Below, piece after piece: positions 59,825 through 64,000 of a stretch of DNA of 64,000 nt (its first letter is position 1; each line of letters opens with the position of its first letter). The stretch covers positions 1 to 64,000 of IMG/VR virus record IMGVR_UViG_3300035670_000162; one strand, written 5' to 3'. The position numbers and the translations under genes were made by a program. The DNA is from a virus. The notes beneath the pieces were generated by a model. It worked only from the letters and a program-made list of their open reading frames with translations, searched no databases and was not told where the DNA came from.

Positions 59825-60196
59825 ATGTTCAACATTACTAAGGTAGACCATTTCCCAGAGATCACTCGTCAAGGTCGTGCTTCTGAAGAGCTTCAGGCAA
59901 TTATTCAGGCATTGCATGACTCAGCTAGCAAGGGTGAGCGTTACTGTATTGAGGGTATTGAGCCTGGAAATGCTTATAACTCAATGCAGCAGCGCATTCG
60001 TGCTCAAGCTAAGAAGCTTGGTTATAAAGTAATCATCCGCTTCGATCGCGATTCAGGCGCTCTTTACTTTAAGGCTAATCGTGCTGGTAACGAAAAGGTT
60101 CCCACTAAGCCTATTGAAGCTGTAGAGGAAAGCGGTGTGCAGGCTTCTGAGGTTGGAGTTAAGACTGCCGGTAAGCGCACAGCTAAGTCTTCATGA
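59825..60196 (+). CDS. small basic protein, abundant type, possible DNA-binding
   Basis: 123 residues. HFPEITRQGRASEELQAIIQ, GNAYNSMQQRIRAQAKKLGY, KVIIRFDRDSGALYFKANRA, then a flexible tail ending VKTAGKRTAKSS. The compact alpha/beta N-terminal part with basic patches and the lysine tail suggest nucleic-acid binding, but no family is recognised. Codons are of the high-expression type. It is monocistronic, with its own leader and terminator. Confidence 0.7.
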   Translation: MFNITKVDHFPEITRQGRASEELQAIIQALHDSASKGERYCIEGIEPGNAYNSMQQRIRAQAKKLGYKVIIRFDRDSGALYFKANRAGNEKVPTKPIEAVEESGVQASEVGVKTAGKRTAKSS

Positions 60197-60223
60197 TTTA
60201 AAAATAAAAACTAGAAAGTTTTT

Positions 60224-60254
60224 GGCCCCCAGCGAAAGCTGGGGGTTTTTTTTT
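60224..60254 (+). terminator. intrinsic terminator with GAAA tetraloop
   Basis: CCCCCAGC, loop GAAA, GCTGGGGG, then nine T residues. A perfect 8-bp stem closing the small basic protein's transcript. Confidence 0.95.
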
Positions 60255-60256
60255 GA

Positions 60257-60268
60257 TATAATGCCTTC
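60257..60268 (+). promoter_or_regulatory. -10 box TATAAT at leaderless spacing
   Basis: TATAAT at 60257-60262 ends six bases before ATG 60269 and starts two bases after the terminator. No ribosome site is present. No -35 can be assigned because that position falls in the terminator stem. Confidence 0.55.
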
Positions 60269-61090
60269 ATGGTTGAAATTCAAGATCAAAAAATTGAAAT
60301 AACTCAAGATCAAATTAGTCAATGGCATCCTATGATTGCAATTCCTTGCTATGACCAAACGGTTACTGAGCCGTTTATGATTTCTATGATAAGAGCGGCT
60401 GTTGGTTTTTCTTCTATAGGCCTGGACTTTGGAATCTCAACTGTTTCTGATTCCCTTATCAATAGGGGTAGAAATACGCTAGTTGCAAAGTTTCTTGCTA
60501 ATACTGAATTTACACATCTGATGTTTATTGATGCAGATATTGGTTTTAGTTATGAGGATGTTATTAAGCTTTTATGGCATGATAAAGATGTTATGACTGG
60601 TTCTTATCCAATTAAAAATTTGAATTGGGATGTGATCTCTGATCTATCCAATAAAGGTGTTGCTCCTGAAAATCTTATGTCAAAGAGCATGAGATATGTG
60701 GTTAATGCCGTCAAGGGGCGGAGTGGCGACATTGAGATTGACAATGGTGCGATGAAGATTTATGAAGCTGGTACTGGTTTCATGTTGATCAAAAGAGATG
60801 TGATTGAACGGATGGTTGAGGCCTACCCTGAGTTGAAATATTCTGATGATACAGGGTCGCTTTCTGAACAGGAAAAGAAGCACACCTATGCGTTCTTTAA
60901 CTCGTTCGTGGACGATGACACGAATAGGTTTCTGTCAGAAGATTATGGCTTCTGCCGCCTTTTTTCAAAGATTGGCGGCGATATCTGGGTAGACCCAAGT
61001 ATTGATTTTATACACCTTGGTAGGTTTAAGTATGAAGGCAGGATGTTTGATCAGCTAGAGCGGTTCATTGTAAGCTCAGAATCTGATTAG
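60269..61090 (+). CDS. GT-A fold glycosyltransferase-like protein
   Basis: 273 residues. WHPMIAIPCYDQTVTEPFMI, SDSLINRGRNTLVAKFLANT, and HLMFIDADIGFSYEDVIKLL with the metal-binding D-x-D (near residues 89-91), then DVMTGSYPIKN. Common in phages and usually taken to modify surface or virion glycans. No acceptor can be inferred. Third glycosyltransferase in the window. Confidence 0.8.
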   Translation: MVEIQDQKIEITQDQISQWHPMIAIPCYDQTVTEPFMISMIRAAVGFSSIGLDFGISTVSDSLINRGRNTLVAKFLANTEFTHLMFIDADIGFSYEDVIKLLWHDKDVMTGSYPIKNLNWDVISDLSNKGVAPENLMSKSMRYVVNAVKGRSGDIEIDNGAMKIYEAGTGFMLIKRDVIERMVEAYPELKYSDDTGSLSEQEKKHTYAFFNSFVDDDTNRFLSEDYGFCRLFSKIGGDIWVDPSIDFIHLGRFKYEGRMFDQLERFIVSSESD

Positions 61091-61172
61091 GAAAATCATT
61101 TTTGTAGCAGGCTGCTGTTCCGTGAAAAAAAATATATTAAAATTTGTAATAAATATGATAATGAAATGATGG

Positions 61173-61226
61173 GCGTCCTTAACGTTAAGAACTTCGGTTT
61201 TTAACGTTAAGGACGCTAGCGTTTTT
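61173..61226 (+). terminator. 20-bp hairpin with UUCG tetraloop, likely terminator
   Basis: Arms 61173-61192 and 61197-61216 pair over 20 bp with a single G-T pair; the loop is TTCG closed by C-G, an extra-stable tetraloop. TAGCGTTTTT follows. A further half copy TTAACGTTA lies at 61225-61233. Termination after the glycosyltransferase is likely; RNase III processing or an origin role is also possible. Confidence 0.75.
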
Positions 61227-61242
61227 AACGTTACCTTCCTAC

Positions 61243-61289
61243 TCCCGACGCTATTCCCGACTAATTCCCGACCGATTGCCTGCCGATTG
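61243..61289. repeat. phased short repeats (iteron-like)
   Basis: TCCCGAC occurs at 61243, 61255 and 61266, and CCGATTG at 61272 and 61283, so related CCGA-type units recur every 11-12 bases, one helix turn. This spacing would line up bound proteins on one face. Confidence 0.6.
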
Positions 61290-61324
61290 TCTGCCTGTCA
61301 CTAGACCAGATACTTGATATCTCC

Positions 61325-61396
61325 GTTACATATGGCGATCCAATCCCTACCCAATGCCTAGCCGATATCATGTTCTTAGTGGATCGGATATGTAAC
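61325..61396. repeat. imperfect long inverted repeat
   Basis: GTTACATATGGCGATCCA (61325-61342) is nearly complementary to TGGATCGGATATGTAAC (61380-61396), with one base extra in the left arm and one mismatch. The 37-base loop includes a CCTACCCAATGCCTAGCC tract. Confidence 0.6.
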
Positions 61397-61444
61397 AAAT
61401 ACATCAACAAAGCGCAAACATTTATGTTTACTTTGTGCTGTTAT

Positions 61445-61474
61445 TTGTCATATTTCTCACTTCGGGTTTTGTAT
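61445..61474 (+). promoter_or_regulatory. possible promoter for the right-end small genes
   Basis: TTGTCA (61445-61450) and TTGTAT (61469-61474) with an 18-base spacer. The first gene starts at 61509 after GGAG. The -10 is a poor match, so confidence is limited. Confidence 0.4.
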
Positions 61475-61508
61475 CAGGTAAAAGTTCAGATCAGGAAATG
61501 GAGTAGGT

Positions 61509-61853
61509 ATGCGTTCGATGTCTGATATCGCTAAAAGTTGGGTTGGGGAACGTGTTGTGATTCGTGGTAAGGATTACGGCATTGTTACTGAGTTCTTTTC
61601 TGTCGACAATGAGTATGGATTGTTGACCGATCATGATATTCGTTTGCGTCTTTCTTCGGTATTGCGTGCGCTCAACAGCAATATTACTGATGCTATTTAT
61701 CCCGAGGGTACTGCGTACAGTAAGTATTTTGCTGGTGCTAAGAAGTTGTATCGTGCTGAAGCTTATGGTGCGGCAAACATTCCGAATACTGCATTCGCTC
61801 GCGATAAGGAGAATGCTATCAACATCAGTAAGCGTCCCGGTAACGGTAAGTGA
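61509..61853 (+). CDS. unknown protein, first of the right-end operon
   Basis: 114 residues, GGAG before ATG. WVGERVVIRGKDYGIVTEFF looks like a small SH3-like beta barrel, followed by helices (DIRLRLSSVLRALNSNI) and a basic C-terminus. No family recognised. Confidence 0.65.
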   Translation: MRSMSDIAKSWVGERVVIRGKDYGIVTEFFSVDNEYGLLTDHDIRLRLSSVLRALNSNITDAIYPEGTAYSKYFAGAKKLYRAEAYGAANIPNTAFARDKENAINISKRPGNGK

Positions 61854-61867
61854 TTGGAGATTGAGTG

Positions 61868-62170
61868 ATGAGTGACTTTTTTGAAGAGATTGACGAATCT
61901 GAGATCGTTGGTCGTTTTCGTGAGAAAAGGGAAAAGCTTCCGGCTTGGGTTCCGATCCTGTCTTGGACTAGGTTTGATGTTCCTGATGAGGCGTGGAAAG
62001 CGCGTGGTTATGGTTGGAGTAAGGAAGACCAGGAACAGGTTGACATTGTTTGTGCTGAGCGATTGGCTGAGCAGAATGAAAAGATGGACAAGGTTATCAA
62101 GGTTTTGAATGACCGTAGAATTTTTGTTCAGACTGTTCGTGAAACTAAAGAAGTGAGGATCAAGCTGTGA
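61868..62170 (+). CDS. unknown acidic/basic helical protein
   Basis: 100 residues; GGAG seven bases before ATG 61868 (in-frame GTG 61865 is less likely). EEIDESEIVGRFREKREKLPAWVPI, EDQEQVDIVCAERLAEQNEKM. Mostly helical with no known motif. Overlaps the next start by four bases. Confidence 0.6.
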   Translation: MSDFFEEIDESEIVGRFREKREKLPAWVPILSWTRFDVPDEAWKARGYGWSKEDQEQVDIVCAERLAEQNEKMDKVIKVLNDRRIFVQTVRETKEVRIKL

Positions 62171-62406
62171 GTAACAAAGTATTTGCAACTGATAAGGAAG
62201 AGCAGTTCTTCTTGGACTACATTGACGCTTTGGCTGTTGTTCATCGTTTGCGTCGTGGTTTGTCTAAAGATCTGAATTTGCTGCAAGATGCGCTTCACGC
62301 TATCCGTCATGATCGGCTTGAGGTTGCTGATGAGTTTGTTGATCGTGTCGTTGCTTCGATCAGCAATTTGTTGAATGATACCGCTTACGATCCGAAAGGT
62401 GAATGA
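62167..62406 (+). CDS. unknown helical protein
   Basis: 79 residues from GTG 62167. EEQFFLDYIDALAVVHRLRR, LNLLQDALHAIRHDRLEVAD, FVDRVVASISNLLND. A three-helix pattern; no family. Overlaps the previous stop (GTGA). Confidence 0.6.
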   Translation: MSNKVFATDKEEQFFLDYIDALAVVHRLRRGLSKDLNLLQDALHAIRHDRLEVADEFVDRVVASISNLLNDTAYDPKGE

Positions 62407-62407
62407 T

Positions 62408-62692
62408 ATGTACATTGTTGACAATCTTCATGAAAGCAGTCCTTTGTTTGAAGAATACCAGATGCTTTTGGAAAAGTATCACGGTATGGATATTGCCATC
62501 TTGATGACTAAGCCTTGCTATCATTGTGGTGATAGCGGATTGATTGCTGTTACTAACAGTGATCTGGAAAGGTATAAGAATGGCGCTTTGATGCAGGAGG
62601 CGTTTCCTGAAATGAGTATTGAGAATCGTGAGATGCTGATTTCTGGTACTCATGATAAATGTTGGAATGAAATCTACGGAGGTGATGAGTGA
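62408..62692 (+). CDS. unknown protein with C-x2-C pair
   Basis: 94 residues from ATG 62408 (AAAGG upstream). KPCYHCGDSGLIAVTN and a later cysteine (THDKCWNEIYGG) could bind zinc. The CYHCGDSG string recalls DnaJ-type zinc modules but only one pair is present. Unknown function. Confidence 0.6.
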   Translation: MYIVDNLHESSPLFEEYQMLLEKYHGMDIAILMTKPCYHCGDSGLIAVTNSDLERYKNGALMQEAFPEMSIENREMLISGTHDKCWNEIYGGDE

Positions 62693-62988
62693 TGCTTCAA
62701 TTCAAAGAATTGAATCAAAAGTTTCAGGATCGGGTGAAGAATGATTATCTGATTCATGGCGTGAAGTTGACTGAGTTCTACAACTTCATTGAAAATGTCA
62801 GTTTCTTTGAGTATCCGCGGCTTTTGAAGTTTTTTGATTATCCGCGCCCTTCTGGAAATGATGATGGTATGTCTGTTGTTGCTGTTCATGGTTTGTACAG
62901 CGATGGTGAGAATGAGTATTGGTTCTTCGAAGGTGTGAAGGATCGTGTCAATGGTAAGTTCGGTTTGATGAATAAGCTGGAGTTTTGA
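62692..62988 (+). CDS. unknown protein
   Basis: 98 residues from ATG 62692, with GGAGGT seven bases upstream. LNQKFQDRVKNDYLIHGVKL, RLLKFFDYPRPSGNDDGMSV, NEYWFFEGVKDRVNG. Mixed alpha/beta, no domain recognised. Overlaps neighbours by one base. Confidence 0.6.
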   Translation: MLQFKELNQKFQDRVKNDYLIHGVKLTEFYNFIENVSFFEYPRLLKFFDYPRPSGNDDGMSVVAVHGLYSDGENEYWFFEGVKDRVNGKFGLMNKLEF

Positions 62989-63182
62989 TGAGTGGTTGTG
63001 CGGAAATGTTTTTGTCGCCGGATAGTCTGATGTTTGAGATGTCAGAAGAAGCTGGTGTTGGCAAGTATGTCACTTTTATTTGTGACAATATGGAGTTGTC
63101 GATTATGGTTGACGACTTCGCTTCGTTTGTTGAAATGATCAAGCAAACTCACAACATGTGGATTGGAAAGGGAAGACCATGA
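62988..63182 (+). CDS. unknown small protein
   Basis: 64 residues from ATG 62988 after GGAG. EMFLSPDSLMFEMSEEAGVG, KYVTFICDNMELSIMVDDFA, SFVEMIKQTHNMW. Beta-alpha pattern, no domain. Overlaps the next gene by four bases. Confidence 0.55.
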   Translation: MSGCAEMFLSPDSLMFEMSEEAGVGKYVTFICDNMELSIMVDDFASFVEMIKQTHNMWIGKGRP

Positions 63183-63499
63183 AAGATTATCTGTATCTTG
63201 GCCCTGTGCCTTGTGATGAAGATTGCGCTCAGGTTGGTGATCCTGATTACCGCAAGAATGCGATTCGTGAAATGAAAGCATATATCAACCAGTTGGAGCG
63301 TGAGTTTCCTGATTGGGAGCGTGATGGTGTTGAGTTTAGGATCGTTTGGCAGAATCACGATTTCGGAGCCTATGGTGAAGTCGTTGTAGATTACAATGAC
63401 GCTGACGATGCTTCTACTTCATACGCTTTTGAAATCGAGAGTAATCTTCCTTACAATTGGGATGAGGAAGCAAGAAAGGAGTTGGGTTATGTCTCATGA
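63179..63499 (+). CDS. unknown acidic protein
   Basis: 106 residues from ATG 63179 (AAAGGGAAG upstream). DYLYLGPVPCDEDCAQVGDP, YINQLEREFPDWERDGVEFR, YGEVVVDYNDADDASTSYAF. A similar opening is seen in other phage small proteins; no function known. Confidence 0.6.
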   Translation: MKDYLYLGPVPCDEDCAQVGDPDYRKNAIREMKAYINQLEREFPDWERDGVEFRIVWQNHDFGAYGEVVVDYNDADDASTSYAFEIESNLPYNWDEEARKELGYVS

Positions 63500-63686
63500 T
63501 GTGTATTGGCACTTGTTGCGGGCTGATGTCAACGAGTGGGCTAAGGAAAATCGTCAAGATGACTTCTACTACGGTTCTCCGTATTCGTATTGGTCTGCAG
63601 CAATGTATGCTGGTGTGATTACCAAAAGTGATTTGGATTTGGCTGAGAAGATGCATGGTCATTCTTGGCATTATCGGGGTGACTGA
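63489..63686 (+). CDS. unknown small aromatic-rich protein
   Basis: 65 residues from ATG 63489 with GGAG upstream. DVYWHLLRADVNEWAKENRQ, DDFYYGSPYSYWSAAMYAG, DLDLAEKMHGHSWHYRG. No domain recognised. It is the last protein gene before the RNA cluster. Confidence 0.55.
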   Translation: MSHDVYWHLLRADVNEWAKENRQDDFYYGSPYSYWSAAMYAGVITKSDLDLAEKMHGHSWHYRGD

Positions 63687-63695
63687 ATAACAAAA

Positions 63696-63721
63696 CTCCT
63701 GAGTATGAGTATAAACTGCTC
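63696..63721 (+). repeat. 26-bp direct repeat, copy 1 (promoter-like)
   Basis: Identical to 63816-63841, exactly 120 bases away. It contains GTATAAACT (63709-63717), a -10-like box whose expected start point (about 63722) falls just before the structured element at 63724. Confidence 0.85.
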
Positions 63722-63723
63722 CC

Positions 63724-63810
63724 TTTCTTGGTGGTCAAGAGTCGGTAAGGAGGATATTCCGCCAACCGTTAGGTGATGGCTCTACATAGGGTATCTTCAC
63801 CACCAAGAAA
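63724..63810 (+). ncRNA. candidate structured RNA closed by a 12-bp perfect stem
   Basis: TTTCTTGGTGGT (63724-63735) pairs perfectly with ACCACCAAGAAA (63799-63810). Inside, CGGT/ACCG and a GGAGGATATTCCGCC hairpin can form, giving a branched fold of 87 nt. It lacks a T-loop and tRNA anticodon arm, so it is not a standard tRNA. It has no open reading frame of note. It lies between two identical 26-bp repeats and just before tRNA-Arg. Confidence 0.6.
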
Positions 63811-63815
63811 CTCCC

Positions 63816-63841
63816 CTCCTGAGTATGAGTATAAACTGCTC
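63816..63841 (+). repeat. 26-bp direct repeat, copy 2 (promoter-like)
   Basis: Same sequence as copy 1; GTATAAACT at 63829-63837. Its expected start point (about 63842) lies four bases before the mature 5' end of tRNA-Arg. Confidence 0.85.
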
Positions 63842-63845
63842 ACAT

Positions 63846-63918
63846 GCCCTTATAGCTCAATGGATAGAGCAGATGACTTCTAATCATAAGGTTGCAGGTT
63901 CGAATCCTGCTAAGGGCG
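63846..63918 (+). tRNA. tRNA-Arg (anticodon TCT)
   Basis: Acceptor stem GCCCTTA/TAAGGGC, D-arm GCTCAATGGATAGAGC, anticodon loop CTTCTAA giving TCT (reads AGA), T-arm GCAGG-TTCGAAT-CCTGC. The first anticodon-stem pair is a G-A mismatch. Discriminator G; CCA is not encoded. AGA is frequent in this phage's AT-rich genes. Confidence 0.95.
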
Positions 63919-64000
63919 CTGGAATGGGCTAGCGCTACTCCTGGCGTGATGGATAACCTGTATAAACTTCATTGTGTGTTTATATCAAAGTCTTGTATAA
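63919..64000 (+). other. right-edge non-coding segment with a third GTATAAACT box
   Basis: 82 bases without a gene. GTATAAACT recurs at 63960-63968, outside any full copy of the 26-bp repeat. It may serve a further RNA or protein gene beyond the window. Confidence 0.45.

Larger units (their letters stand above)
61091..61508. other. 418-base non-coding region, possible origin or control locus
   Basis: No convincing gene. It holds an AT-rich stretch, a perfect long hairpin (61173-61216), a set of phased CCCGAC/CCGATTG repeats (61243-61289), an imperfect long inverted repeat (61325-61396) and a possible promoter (61445-61474). The combination of a stable hairpin, phased repeats and AT-rich DNA is typical of replication origins but could also be a regulatory hub. 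Confidence 0.6.

Noticed and set aside
63724-63810. Tempting call as a tRNA or tmRNA
   Set aside because: Length fits a class II tRNA, but there is no T-loop consensus, no D-arm and no anticodon arm in the right place. Kept as an unclassified structured RNA.

Overview
The window is one contiguous, densely packed double-stranded DNA phage genome segment (siphovirus type: HK97-fold head, very long tape measure protein, no contractile sheath gene seen). The host is most likely a low-GC actinobacterium, for example one of the aquatic lineages. The reasons are a WhiB-type Fe-S regulator (42291), an endolysin with an actinobacterial-style surface domain (15492), an actinophage-type holin (41219), frequent GTG/TTG starts, tRNAs without encoded CCA, and several start codons placed only 5-8 bases after a -10 box, which suggests leaderless mRNAs. 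No integrase, repressor, IS element or CRISPR array was seen, so nothing points to lysogeny.

Layout. Positions 1-5169 are read leftward: thyX, small proteins (several zinc-binding or helix-turn-helix), a candidate holin-like protein, tRNA-Lys and a hexapeptide-repeat protein cut by the window edge. From 5337 everything is read rightward: a GT4 glycosyltransferase and a B12-dependent ribonucleotide reductase; tRNA-Asn and a terminator; then the virion module. The virion module holds portal (9084), tail-fibre and glycine-rich adhesin genes (10981-15468), M15 endolysin (15492), protease-scaffold (16335), capsid (17955), head-tail connectors (21295-23615), tail tube (23844), frameshifted tail chaperones (24526-25157), tape measure (25206), distal tail proteins (32167-37249), an S74 self-cleaving fibre (37249) and a minor tail protein (38845).

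The next part (39504-45774) has an HNH nuclease, metallophosphoesterase, holin, zinc-ribbon and MerR-like proteins, WhiB, DnaB-type helicase, primase and an ssDNA-binding protein. 45869-55829 carries a HAD phosphatase, DNA methyltransferase, DNA polymerase III alpha, FkbM methyltransferase, RecA-like recombinase, a PD-(D/E)XK nuclease, a Cas4-like exonuclease, a RuvC-like resolvase and a YkgJ-type protein. 56008-61090 has a second GT4 enzyme, both terminase subunits, a small basic protein with a structured leader, and a GT-A enzyme. After a 418-base non-coding segment rich in inverted and phased repeats (61091-61508, a possible origin or control region) come eight small unknown genes. The right end is an RNA-gene cluster in which 26-bp direct repeats sit just upstream of a structured 87-nt element and of tRNA-Arg.

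Functionally the phage brings its own replisome core, recombination and resolution enzymes, dNTP synthesis (ThyX, class II reductase) and three glycosyltransferases, which may modify the virion or cell surface. Highly expressed virion genes are separated by terminator-promoter relays. The most unusual features are the repeat-driven RNA cassettes at the right end, a 25-residue cysteine-rich gene among head genes with a matching cysteine cluster in the protease-scaffold, in-frame internal starts in the scaffold, a promoter-like box in a terminator loop, and a GC-rich recombinant block inside the fibre genes.
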